A stretch of DNA of 31,073 nucleotides from JBHEMT01 sp046262435. Lineage in GTDB: Bacteria; Chloroflexota; Dormibacteria; Aeolococcales; Aeolococcaceae. The stretch spans positions 1-31,073 of the forward strand of contig JBHEMT010000031.1 of the NCBI GenBank assembly GCA_046262435.1, read 5' to 3'. Both the position numbers and the translations under genes were made by a program. The notes beneath the pieces were generated by a model. That model had not been told where the DNA came from and did no database searches. It was given only the letters and a program-made list of their open reading frames with translations. Positions 6,629 through 13,869 of the stretch are shown piece after piece; within the stretch, counting starts at the first letter, position 1, and each line of letters starts with the position of its first letter.

Positions 6629-7963
6629 ATGACCGATCTCGTCGATGTGCCCGGCCACGCCCAGCAATTCACGCCGCGCTTCCTGGCCGACGTCCACGAC
6701 GCCGCCGCCGAGTGCAACAAGTGCTCCCTGTGCCAGGCGGTCTGCCCGACATACGTGACCAACCCGGTGGAGTGGGAGACGGCCAGGGGCCGGGTCTCGC
6801 TGATCCGCGACGCCATCGAGGGCCGCCTCGAGCTCCACGACATCGAGGACGGCCCGCTCTCCACCTGCCTCACCTGCGACAACTGCGTCGCCGCCTGCGC
6901 ACCGCGAGTGCCCACCGCCCTGATCGTCTCCAGGGCCCGACAGGAGCTTCACGAACAGGAGGGTCACGCCTTCGGGCAGCGCTTCGCTCTCCGCTCCATC
7001 CTGCCCCGCCCGGGCATGCTCTCCCTGCTCCACGGGCTCTCCCGAGCCAGCCAGGTGACCGGTCTGCACTGGCTGGCCCGCACCACAGGCCTCACCGCAA
7101 TGCTCGGGACCGCCGGAGCCTACATGTCCCACGACGGGCCCCTGCCCGCCAAGACCGCCTACCACCGCGTCGACGGGCTCCCGGCCGCGAGCACGCCGGT
7201 GCGCGGCCGGGTCGGCTTCCTGGTCTGCTGCTACGCCAATCTGGCCACTCCCGCCGCCACCGAGGCGACGATGCGGGTGCTGCTGGGCAACGGGTTCGAG
7301 CTGACCGTGCCGCGCCTCGCCTGTGGCGGCCTCCCCGCCAAGACCCTTGGCGACCGGGAGGCGATGCTCGACATGGGTGTGGGCAACCTCACCCGGATGC
7401 GCGGGATGGAGGTGGACGCCCTGGTCGGCGACGTGGCCGCCTGCGTGCGCCATTACCAGGACTACGCGGCCTTCCTCGGCGACGACCGGGAGGTGGGCAC
7501 CGAGGCGCGCCAGGTCAGCAGCCTCACCCGCACCGCCTCGCAGTTCCTCGCCGAGGCCGGCGTGACCGCGCCGCTGGGTCCGCTGCGCTGGCGGGTCGCC
7601 TTCGACGAGCCCTGCTCATACCCCCACGAGCGAGCGGTGCGCCGAGCCCCGTACGCCCTTCTCGAGCGGGTGCCCGCGCTGGAGGTGGTCCCCCTCCACG
7701 AGGCGGAGATGTGCTGCGGCGGCGCCGGCTCCTACTTCCACCGCCAGCCGGAGCGCTCCCGGGCGATCCTGCGGCGCAAGTTCGAGAACGTCGTGGCCTC
7801 GGGGGCCGAGGTGCTGGTCACCGAGAACGTCTCCTGCCTCACCCAGCTCCGGGCCGGGGCTCGGGAGTTTGCTCCCAAGGTGCGCGTCCTGCACCTCTTC
7901 GAGGTACTCGAGGCATCGATGGAGAGCGCCCGGCGGCGCTCCGCGGTGCTCCCCCGGGGTTAG
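6629..7963 (+). CDS. two-[4Fe-4S] heterodisulfide-reductase-like protein (GlcF/GlpC/LutA family)
   Basis: This 444-aa protein resembles the iron-sulfur subunit of glycolate, lactate or glycerol-3-phosphate dehydrogenases, passing electrons from a flavoprotein to quinone. Two ferredoxin motifs are complete: C29, C32, C35, C39 (ECNKCSLCQAVCP) and C80, C83, C86, C90 (CLTCDNCVAAC). Two CCG-type domains follow: one around FLVCCYANLATP with the weakened second part RLACGGLP, and one with EPCSYPHE and EMCCGGAGSYF. The usual flavoprotein partner (GlcD-like FAD oxidase) is not next to it; the neighbours run on the opposite strand. The partner and substrate are therefore unknown. No membrane segment is seen, so membrane contact would be through partners. 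Confidence 0.87.
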   Translation: MTDLVDVPGHAQQFTPRFLADVHDAAAECNKCSLCQAVCPTYVTNPVEWETARGRVSLIRDAIEGRLELHDIEDGPLSTCLTCDNCVAACAPRVPTALIVSRARQELHEQEGHAFGQRFALRSILPRPGMLSLLHGLSRASQVTGLHWLARTTGLTAMLGTAGAYMSHDGPLPAKTAYHRVDGLPAASTPVRGRVGFLVCCYANLATPAATEATMRVLLGNGFELTVPRLACGGLPAKTLGDREAMLDMGVGNLTRMRGMEVDALVGDVAACVRHYQDYAAFLGDDREVGTEARQVSSLTRTASQFLAEAGVTAPLGPLRWRVAFDEPCSYPHERAVRRAPYALLERVPALEVVPLHEAEMCCGGAGSYFHRQPERSRAILRRKFENVVASGAEVLVTENVSCLTQLRAGAREFAPKVRVLHLFEVLEASMESARRRSAVLPRG

Positions 7964-7984
7964 CCGGGGCCCGGTCAGGGCCCG

Positions 7985-8740
7985 CTACCCGAGCGCGCGA
8001 AGCATTTCCTCGGCAGGTACGGCGGTGCAGGTGAACGACGGCGTGTCGCGCACCGTGTGGGTCGACGCCTCGCTCTCCCGCATCTCCTGCACGAGGTCGA
8101 GGAAGTCGGCCACCACGTCGCTCTCGAAGGCGACCACGAACTCCTGGTCGTCGAGCCCGAAGGAGTAGGTGGTGTTGATCTTCACCGAGGGGTAGCTGTG
8201 GCCCATGTCGATGTGCTGGGTCATCTGCCGCTGCCGTTCCTCCTTGGACAGCCGGTACCAGCCGCGGGTCTTCACAAACGGGTAGACGAACAGGTACCTG
8301 CGGCCTCCCGGCACCACCAGCAGCCGGTTGCTGCGGCCCTCGCCACCGCCGTCGGCATGCTCATGGCGGTCGACGTAGGTGCTTCGCTTGGTCATCGCGA
8401 AGTAGTTGTACGGCTGGGCCAGCCAGCCCCCCAGGCCGCACTGGTTGAGCCGGGTGGAGAACTCCTGGAACTGGTCGAGGTCATCGCTGACCAACCAGAG
8501 AAGGAAGTCGGCATCGCCGCGGGTGCCCACCAGCGTGTAGGTACGCATGATCACCGCCTCGCGGGCGCCGAACTCGGCGATCAGCGCGGCGACCTCGGCG
8601 CGGTCGGCATCGCGCTGCGCGGCGTCAAGCCGGCGCCAGGCGGGGTCGACCTTGTAGAAGGCGAAGCGCACGAACTGCCGCTTGGTCGGCGTCCGCATCG
8701 TGGCGTCGCGGACGACAAGGGGGGCGGCTGCGGTGCTCAT
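7985..8740 (-). CDS. hemQ: coproheme decarboxylase (HemQ), chlorite-dismutase family
   Basis: HemQ converts iron-coproporphyrin III to heme b in the coproporphyrin-dependent pathway. The 251-aa length and two ferredoxin-like halves fit. The catalytic Tyr is in FVYPFVKTRGWYRLSKEERQ (Y153), the proximal His is H176 in MTQHIDMG, and INTTYSFGLDDQEFVVAFE is a family signature. A true chlorite dismutase would have an Arg on the distal side at the position that cannot be assigned by eye here, but the YPFVKTR motif points to HemQ. I start at ATG 8740, five bases after AGGAG; a GTG one codon earlier is too close to that site. No other heme gene is nearby. A possible -10, GATAAT, is at 8770-8775. Confidence 0.9.
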   Translation of the reverse strand: MSTAAAPLVVRDATMRTPTKRQFVRFAFYKVDPAWRRLDAAQRDADRAEVAALIAEFGAREAVIMRTYTLVGTRGDADFLLWLVSDDLDQFQEFSTRLNQCGLGGWLAQPYNYFAMTKRSTYVDRHEHADGGGEGRSNRLLVVPGGRRYLFVYPFVKTRGWYRLSKEERQRQMTQHIDMGHSYPSVKINTTYSFGLDDQEFVVAFESDVVADFLDLVQEMRESEASTHTVRDTPSFTCTAVPAEEMLRALG

Positions 8741-8827
8741 CACGTCTCCTCAACGGGTGGTCTGGGTCGATTATCCCAGGCCGCCGCGCCACCACCCCCG
8801 CTCCTGCTGCGGGATCGCGGCTCCGGC

Positions 8828-8845
8828 CTCACGTCATCACGTGAG
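8828..8845. repeat. perfect 7-bp inverted repeat between thioesterase and hemQ
   Basis: CTCACGT and ACGTGAG are separated by CATC. The element lies 36 bases after the thioesterase stop and about 90 bases before the hemQ ATG. It could be a weak terminator hairpin or an operator for hemQ. There is no T-run on either strand. Confidence 0.4.
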
Positions 8846-8880
8846 CCGAGCTGCCGTTTGCCCAGCCTCGGGGGTGGCGG

Positions 8881-9453
8881 TCACCCGGTCTCTGCGTCGC
8901 CCGGCCGGGACGCGGCCGCCTCGCTCAGGGCGGCCTTGCGCAGCAACCGCTGGTCGCGGCGCACCCGCGCCTGGGCCTGGCGCCGCTTCTCGTTCTCGCT
9001 CTCCGCGACGACCGGCGCGCAGGGAGTCGGCCGCCCGTTCTGGTCAAGGGCCACGAACACCAGGTGCGCGCTGGACACCTGGCGGCTCTCCCCGGTGGGC
9101 AGAGTCTCGACGTCGACCCGCACCCCGACCTCCATGCTTGTCCGGTGGGCGTCGTTGACGGTTGCCCGCACTCGCAGCATGTCCCCGATGTAGACGGGCG
9201 CCATGAAGGTCATGTCGTCCATCGCAGCGGTCACCACCCGGCGCCGGCTGTGCCGGCCCGCGGCGATCCCCGCGGCGGTGTCCACCAGCCGCATGATCGT
9301 GCCCCCGTGCACGTAGCCGGCGTTGTTGGCGTGCTCGATCTCCATGACCATGCAGATCTCGGTGCGCGACATCGACGCAGGCCGCGGGCTGAGGTCCTCC
9401 TGGTCGTAGTAGTGCTCGCGCTCCTCGCGAAGGCGGACGAAGGGATCGATCAC
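8881..9453 (-). CDS. acyl-CoA thioesterase, hotdog fold (YciA/BACH type)
   Basis: This enzyme hydrolyses acyl-CoA to free acid and CoA. The hotdog motif is clear: ANNAGYVHGGTIMRLVDTAAG (about residues 42-62), with the usual Asn/Asp pair (N44, D58), then DDMTFMAPVYIGD and a C-terminal strand SSAHLVFVALDQNGRP. At 190 aa it has an N-terminal extension of about 30 residues and a charged Arg/Ala-rich tail. Its ATG overlaps the stop codon of the M20 amidohydrolase (ATGA), so the two are co-translated. A start at Met28 is possible, but the ATGA coupling favours 9453. With 3-hydroxybutyryl-CoA dehydrogenase close by, a fatty- or short-chain acyl-CoA setting is plausible but not shown. Confidence 0.88.
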   Translation of the reverse strand: MIDPFVRLREEREHYYDQEDLSPRPASMSRTEICMVMEIEHANNAGYVHGGTIMRLVDTAAGIAAGRHSRRRVVTAAMDDMTFMAPVYIGDMLRVRATVNDAHRTSMEVGVRVDVETLPTGESRQVSSAHLVFVALDQNGRPTPCAPVVAESENEKRRQAQARVRRDQRLLRKAALSEAAASRPGDAETG

Positions 9454-10661
9454 CGGCGGCCCGGCACCCCGGCACCGCCGAGCACCGCCAGGGCACTTCG
9501 CGCCAAGGTCTCAGCTCCCACCGGCAGACAGCGCTCGTCGATGTCGAACTCCGGGTGATGGTGGGGCGCCGGCACCCGGCCGCCACTCAGGTCACCGGCG
9601 CCGACCAGGAAATAGCACCCCGGCGCCTGCTGAAGAAACAGCGCCACGTCGTCGCCGACGGTGATGGGCGAGGCCATGTCCACGTTCTGTTCGCCGACCG
9701 TGGCCCGCGCTGCCGCCCGCACCACCTCCGCCATCGCGGTGTCGCTGACCACCGGTGGGCACCCGCTGCCCCGCTCGAAGGTGGCCTCGCAGCGGTGGGC
9801 GCGGGCGATCGCGACCGCAATCTCCTCGATGCGGGCGATCACCCGCTCGCGCTCCTCGGCGACGACCGCCCGCACCGTCCCCAGCATGCGCACCTCTTCG
9901 GCGATCACGTTGAAGGCCTGGCCGCCCTCGATGCGGCCCACGGTGACCACCGCGGGCGCGAACGGCGACGTCTCCCGGCTGACAATGGTCTGCAGCGCCG
10001 TCACCAGCGAGGCGGCGGCGGGCAGCGGGTCGACCGCGGTGTGCGGCATGCCGCCATGACCACCGCGTCCCCGAACCACCACCTCCCACGCGTCGGCGCT
10101 GCCGAACAGGGTGCCCGCGGTCACCGCCACCCGTCCCACCTGGAGCGGGCTCCAGAGGTGAATGCCGAACACCGCGTCGACATCGGCCATCGCGCCGTCG
10201 TCGATCATCGGCTGGGCGCCTCCCGCGATCTCCTCGGCCGGCTGGAAGCAGAGCCGCACCCGCCCGGACCAGGCGTCGCGGGACTCGGCGAGGGCACGCG
10301 CCGCCACCAGCGCCATGGCCACGTGGCCGTCATGCCCGCACGCGTGCATCGCCCCGTTGCGCTCCGAGATCGCCGGCCGGCCGTCGCCGCCGCGCTCGCT
10401 GATCGGCAAGGCGTCCATGTCGGCGCGCAGCATCACCGTCGGCCCCGCCCCGGCGCCTTCCAGGTCGGCGACCACCCCGGTGCCGCCCACCTCCGTCCGC
10501 ACCGCGTACCCGAGCTGCTCCGCCCGAGCGGCGGCAAGCTCGGCCGTGGCCCGCTCTTCGTGGGCCACCTCGGGATTGCGATGCAGCCGGCGCCGGGTGT
10601 CGACCAGCTCGTCCTCGGCATCGGCCACCAACCGGTGCAGCCGTGCAGCCGGGTCAGCCAT
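9450..10661 (-). CDS. M20 family metallo-amidohydrolase (N-acyl amino acid / hippurate hydrolase type)
   Basis: This 403-aa protein is a di-metal amidase that removes an acyl group from N-acyl amino acids or related amides. The metal-binding motifs are present: HACGHDGH (C108, H110), FQPAEEIAGGA (E143/E144), and GIHLWSP (H168). The dimerisation (lid) domain holds GRGGHGGMPHTAVDPL, and HHHPEFDIDE lies near the C terminus. No signal peptide is visible, so the enzyme is probably cytoplasmic. Upstream, the degenerate receiver gene ends inside it (8-base overlap), and downstream it overlaps the thioesterase. The three genes form one operon. The substrate cannot be read from sequence. Confidence 0.92.
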   Translation of the reverse strand: MADPAARLHRLVADAEDELVDTRRRLHRNPEVAHEERATAELAAARAEQLGYAVRTEVGGTGVVADLEGAGAGPTVMLRADMDALPISERGGDGRPAISERNGAMHACGHDGHVAMALVAARALAESRDAWSGRVRLCFQPAEEIAGGAQPMIDDGAMADVDAVFGIHLWSPLQVGRVAVTAGTLFGSADAWEVVVRGRGGHGGMPHTAVDPLPAAASLVTALQTIVSRETSPFAPAVVTVGRIEGGQAFNVIAEEVRMLGTVRAVVAEERERVIARIEEIAVAIARAHRCEATFERGSGCPPVVSDTAMAEVVRAAARATVGEQNVDMASPITVGDDVALFLQQAPGCYFLVGAGDLSGGRVPAPHHHPEFDIDERCLPVGAETLARSALAVLGGAGVPGRR

Positions 10662-11028
10662 CGCCCGTTTCGTTGGTCGCCACGGCGGAGCTTAGCCCCG
10701 TGATGCGCAACGCTCCGGTCTGCAGACCACCGTTGGTGAGCACCTGGTCGGCGCCGGCCGCCATCGCCCGGCGCCGGACCTCATGCTCGCCGTGGTGGCA
10801 GAAGCCGACGATGGTTGCGTCGGGTCGCTCGGCGCGCAGGCTGCGGATCCGCGCGACGCGCTCCTCGCTCCGCTCGTTGAGGTCGACGAAGACCGCCTCA
10901 GCTCCTCCGGGGATTGCTTCCCCGGCGACCCGGACGAGGTGCCCACCACCGGCGACCAGCACCCGGCTCAGCTGGCTCTGGAACAGCAGGTCGTCGCTGA
11001 CCAGAGCGATCTCGCGCAGGGCCGGCAT
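10654..11028 (-). CDS. stand-alone degenerate response-regulator receiver domain
   Basis: This 124-aa protein has the alternating pattern of a CheY-like receiver and no output domain. The acidic pair D12-D13 (LVSDDLLF) and the phospho-acceptor position D49 (VFVDLNE) are kept. The switch Thr/Ser is C77 (IVGFCHHG) and the invariant Lys is replaced by Asn or Thr (QVLTNGG, about 98-99). Normal phospho-signalling is therefore doubtful. It may act as a pseudo-receiver that binds a partner constitutively. The start is the ATG at 11028, only 18 bases from the divergent hbd ATG; no clear ribosome site is seen. It leads the operon with the M20 amidohydrolase and thioesterase, whose functions give no direct hint. 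Confidence 0.7.
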   Translation of the reverse strand: MPALREIALVSDDLLFQSQLSRVLVAGGGHLVRVAGEAIPGGAEAVFVDLNERSEERVARIRSLRAERPDATIVGFCHHGEHEVRRRAMAAGADQVLTNGGLQTGALRITGLSSAVATNETGDG

Positions 11029-11046
11029 GCGGGCATGATAGGCGGC

Positions 11047-11916
11047 ATGACGATCGAGACTGTGGGCGTGGTTGGCGCCGGGCTGATGGGTTCGGGGATC
11101 GCTGAGGTGAGCGCCCGGCACGGCCTGACCACTGTGGTCTGCGAGATCGACGATGGTGCCCTTGGAGCAGCCCGCTCCCGGGTGGAGCGCTCGCTGCAGC
11201 GTGGCCGGGAGACCGGCAAGCTGAGCCAGGACGAGGTGGACGCGATCCTGGCCCGGGTCAGCTACACCACCGAGCGCGGCGACCTCGGCGGCTGCGACAT
11301 CGTGGTCGAGGCGATCCGCGAGCGGCTCGAGGACAAGGTGGCCCTCTTCAAGGACCTCGACACGATCACGCCTGAGCACGCCATCCTCGCCTCCAACACC
11401 TCGTCGCTGCCGATCATCGAAATCGCCCGCGCCACCAGGCGACCGAACCAGGTGGTGGGCACCCATTTCTTCAACCCCGCCCCGGTGATGAAGCTGCTCG
11501 AGCTGGTCCGCTCCATCGCCACCGACGACGCCACCATGGAGGAGGCGCGGAGCTTCGGGCAGGTGCTGGGCAAGCGAATCATCGTGGCCCAGGATCGCGG
11601 CGGCTTCATCGTCAACCTCCTGCTGATCCCCTTCCTCACCCACGCGGTGCGTGTCTTCGAGTCGGGGTTCGCCACCCGGGACGACATCGACGAGGGGATG
11701 CGCCTCGGCTGCGGCCATCCCATGGGTCCGCTCGAGCTGCTCGACTACATCGGGCTCGACACCACCCTGTTCGTCTGCGACGCGCTCTATGAGGAGTACG
11801 CCAACAGCGACTACTCCCCTCCTCCGCTGCTGCGGCGCATGGTCGCCGCCGGCTACCTCGGCCGCAAGAGCGGGCGGGGCTTCTACCGCTACGAGAACGG
11901 CAAGCGCCAGGACTGA
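11047..11916 (+). CDS. hbd: 3-hydroxybutyryl-CoA dehydrogenase
   Basis: This 289-aa enzyme interconverts 3-hydroxyacyl-CoA and 3-oxoacyl-CoA with NAD(P)(H), in butyrate/PHB metabolism or beta-oxidation. The dinucleotide fold has VGVVGAGLMGSGIAE (6-20). The catalytic region has ASNTSSLPI and the key His in GTHFFNPAPVMKLLEL (H140), with its partner Glu. The C-terminal domain has GHPMGPLELLDYIGLD and ends in GYLGRKSGRGFYRYE, as the family does. I place the start at ATG 11047; the open frame extends further upstream but that part shows no family similarity and overlaps the divergent gene. AGGCGG before the ATG is a modest ribosome site. The divergent start codons are 18 bases apart, so each promoter must lie within the other gene. 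Confidence 0.95.
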   Translation: MTIETVGVVGAGLMGSGIAEVSARHGLTTVVCEIDDGALGAARSRVERSLQRGRETGKLSQDEVDAILARVSYTTERGDLGGCDIVVEAIRERLEDKVALFKDLDTITPEHAILASNTSSLPIIEIARATRRPNQVVGTHFFNPAPVMKLLELVRSIATDDATMEEARSFGQVLGKRIIVAQDRGGFIVNLLLIPFLTHAVRVFESGFATRDDIDEGMRLGCGHPMGPLELLDYIGLDTTLFVCDALYEEYANSDYSPPPLLRRMVAAGYLGRKSGRGFYRYENGKRQD

Positions 11917-11937
11917 GCCCGGAGCCGCAGGACTCGG

Positions 11938-12366
11938 CTAGTTGGGCAGCGGCCCCACCGCGGGCTGCAGCTGCTCCTCCACGTAGAGCGGCACCCGGAA
12001 GAGCTGCTGGTCGCCGCTCCAGTAGGAGGCGGCGTACGTTCCCGGCTCGCCGAACATCGGCTGCAGGTAGGACACGGTGGGTACGGTGACCTCACGGCCG
12101 GGGACCGGGGGCGGTCCGGCGGACTGGAACTGGAGGTCGACCGGCGGCACCACCAGCCGGTCGTCGGCATCGAGCAGTCGCAGCTGCACATGGTGGGTGG
12201 CGTTGGCGTCCTCAGCCCCGAAGCGAAACCCGGCCACCACGGCGAAGGCGATGCGGGCGGGCAGCGAGGGCACCGAGACCGCCGAGAAACCGCCGCCGTG
12301 CACGTACACCTTGCCGTCGGGAGGGACCGTGGCGGTGTCCGCGAAGAATGCGTAGTCGATGTTCAT
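11938..12366 (-). CDS. DUF6941 family protein
   Basis: This 142-aa protein starts with the pattern NIDYAFFADTATVPPDGKVYVHGGG, here only read in part, which is typical of the DUF6941 group of high-GC bacteria. It then has a beta-rich body with THHVQLRLLDADDRLV and a C-terminal GTYAASYWSGDQQLFRVPLYV. The fold looks like an immunoglobulin-like or jelly-roll beta-sandwich; no catalytic motif is apparent and the function is unknown. It lacks a signal peptide or membrane segment. The ATG at 12366 follows GGTGGGCGCG, a weak ribosome site. It is convergent with hbd (21 bases between the stops) and divergent from the ferredoxin gene. Confidence 0.75.
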   Translation of the reverse strand: MNIDYAFFADTATVPPDGKVYVHGGGFSAVSVPSLPARIAFAVVAGFRFGAEDANATHHVQLRLLDADDRLVVPPVDLQFQSAGPPPVPGREVTVPTVSYLQPMFGEPGTYAASYWSGDQQLFRVPLYVEEQLQPAVGPLPN

Positions 12367-12440
12367 CGCGCCCACCAGAGTGCCACACCGGCCGTCGCCG
12401 GCTCGCGCCGCCCCGGGCGGGTGCGCCACCATAGCCGGCC

Positions 12441-12776
12441 ATGGAGATGGCTCCGGCGCGCGCCCTGCATGTGTTCGTCTGCACCACGGTCGGCCGGCAC
12501 CACTGCGCCGGGCAGGGGTCGGAGAAAATCCTCCAGCGGCTGCGTGACGAGCTGGAACGCCGCGCCATCGGACACGTGCGCACCACCCGGATGGGCTGCA
12601 ACCAGCAGCACCACCAGGGCCCGATCGTGATCGTCTACCCCGACGGGGTCTGGTACGGACGCCTCGAGGTCGACGATGTCGACGAGATCATCAGCGAGCA
12701 CCTGGTCCACGGGCGGCCGGTGGAGCGGCTGCGGATCGTCCCCGACGGCGCCTGGGGCGCCACAGCGCTGACCTGA
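12441..12776 (+). CDS. thioredoxin-like [2Fe-2S] ferredoxin with an altered ligand set
   Basis: This 111-aa protein belongs to the thioredoxin-like [2Fe-2S] ferredoxin family (also in NuoE and in cyanobacterial relatives). Recognisable parts are VCTTVGRHHCAGQGSEKI, with C14 and C22; MGCNQQHHQGPIVIVYPDGVW, with C53; and VDEIISEHLVHGRPVERL. Relatives read GCxxxCxxGP, but here the fourth cysteine is replaced by His57 (GCNQQHHQGP). A cluster with three Cys and one His is possible, as in mitoNEET, or the cluster may be absent. The ATG at 12441 has no good ribosome site and a second ATG lies at 12447; a leaderless message is possible. The electron partner is unknown. Confidence 0.82.
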   Translation: MEMAPARALHVFVCTTVGRHHCAGQGSEKILQRLRDELERRAIGHVRTTRMGCNQQHHQGPIVIVYPDGVWYGRLEVDDVDEIISEHLVHGRPVERLRIVPDGAWGATALT

Positions 12777-12875
12777 CCGGGGCACAAGCGATCCATTTTG
12801 GGGAACCGCCGGACGAAGAACCCGGCACTCAGGAGTAGGGTGGCACCGCCACCACAGACGACGAGGAGCAACGAC

Positions 12876-13193
12876 ATGGGATATCTGAAGGGATTCATTC
12901 ACGGCGCCGCAATCGGGACCGCAGTGGGCATCTGCGTCGCCCCCCAGCCGGGCCGCAAGACCCGCGAGCAGGTCAGCTCCTTCGCCGGCAGCGCATCGGG
13001 GGCCGCGGCCAAGGCCCAGGACGCCGCCCGGCAGGCTGCCCCGTTCGTCCAGAGCGCCGCGTCCACGGTGGTCGGCGCCGCCAGTTCGGTCAAGGACAAG
13101 GTGACCGGCGGTGACGACCCGGCGATCGCCGTCAAAGGCCAGGTCACCGTCCGCACCGACTCGGGCAACGGCTCGGCGAGCACCTCCCGCTAG
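12876..13193 (+). CDS. YtxH-like general-stress-type protein
   Basis: This 105-aa protein has a short hydrophobic N terminus (GFIHGAAIGTAVGICVAPQPG) with the glycine-rich APxPGxxTREQ pattern of YtxH proteins, followed by an Ala-rich helical region (about 30-85) with alternating polar residues. The C-terminal 20 residues are polar. YtxH members are stress-associated and poorly understood. It probably anchors in the membrane with the helix in the cytoplasm. The ATG at 12876 follows GAGGAG by seven bases, a clear ribosome site. It stands alone, downstream of the ferredoxin, with about 100 bases of non-coding sequence before it in which I see no strong promoter. Confidence 0.75.
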   Translation: MGYLKGFIHGAAIGTAVGICVAPQPGRKTREQVSSFAGSASGAAAKAQDAARQAAPFVQSAASTVVGAASSVKDKVTGGDDPAIAVKGQVTVRTDSGNGSASTSR

Positions 13194-13228
13194 GAGACGG
13201 CGGCCTCGCCCCCGGCTGACTACCCGCT

Positions 13229-13253
13229 CCGGGCTGAGCCGGTCTCAGCCCGG
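13229..13253. terminator. perfect 10-bp inverted repeat between convergent genes
   Basis: CCGGGCTGAG and CTCAGCCCGG flank the loop CCGGT. The hairpin lies 36 bases after the YtxH-like stop and 84 bases from the stop of the convergent DUF4383 gene. There is no T-run; a bidirectional stem-loop terminator is inferred. Confidence 0.55.
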
Positions 13254-13336
13254 ATGCGGTGCTGAGCGCTGGTGGTGCCGTGATCAGTCCCGCTGGGCGT
13301 CATCAGCGTAACTGCGCGCTGATTGACCGTCGCCTG

Positions 13337-13759
13337 TCAACGCAGGAACGGTTTGGGATCGTCCTCGATCGTGCCCAAGCCGGCGAGCACCCCGAGACCG
13401 CCGCTGACCAGGTCGACCACGTTGAGCGCGAGGGGGAAGTGCAGTCCGGCCACCCCTCGCGACGCCGTTGCGTTGTCGCCGATCACCAAGCCGACCACCG
13501 CCAGGAGCAGGAGCACCGAACCGGCGGCAATCACCACCAGCTTCCCGGTATGGCGGCTGGCGAGGAAGCCCACATAGCCGAACACCACAGCGATCACAAC
13601 GTCCAGGACGTCGCGCACGTAGGTGAGATGCAGGGTGAGGCCTCCGAGGTTGCCCTGGGCCTGCCCGTTGACGACGTGTGAGGCGTCGCCGAGAAACAGG
13701 CCGCCGATCCCGAGGATGGCGAACACAACCACGAAGATCTGGGCGTAGAAGCGAGCCAC
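13337..13759 (-). CDS. DUF4383 family membrane protein
   Basis: This 140-aa protein has four hydrophobic segments (about residues 5-23, 48-68, 74-94 and 105-128). The loop carrying GLTLHLTYVRDVLD between segments one and two is typical of DUF4383, a family common in Actinobacteria and relatives with no assigned role. A His-rich or metal motif is absent. The ATG lies at 13759, in a region without a strong ribosome site. It is convergent with the YtxH-like gene and follows the HAD gene on the same strand by about 110 bases, so it may have its own promoter. Confidence 0.82.
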   Translation of the reverse strand: MARFYAQIFVVVFAILGIGGLFLGDASHVVNGQAQGNLGGLTLHLTYVRDVLDVVIAVVFGYVGFLASRHTGKLVVIAAGSVLLLLAVVGLVIGDNATASRGVAGLHFPLALNVVDLVSGGLGVLAGLGTIEDDPKPFLR

Positions 13760-13869
13760 GACGTTGGGTCTCCGCTGAGGTGGGGTGAGGCTGTGCCGGT
13801 GGCCGCCCTGGGTCTGATCCAGCCGCGCCGGTCCGCGGCACGGCGGCGAAGAATAGCGGCAACTCCCGC

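Noticed and set aside
4952..7453. An 833-codon frame extending the ThyX gene upstream
   Set aside because: The extra N-terminal part lies antisense to the Fe-S protein gene and shows no family similarity; the ATG at 6544 matches the start of the ThyX-like domain.
10783..11046. N-terminal extension of 3-hydroxybutyryl-CoA dehydrogenase
   Set aside because: The extra residues have no family similarity and overlap the divergent receiver gene; ATG 11047 begins exactly at the dinucleotide fold.
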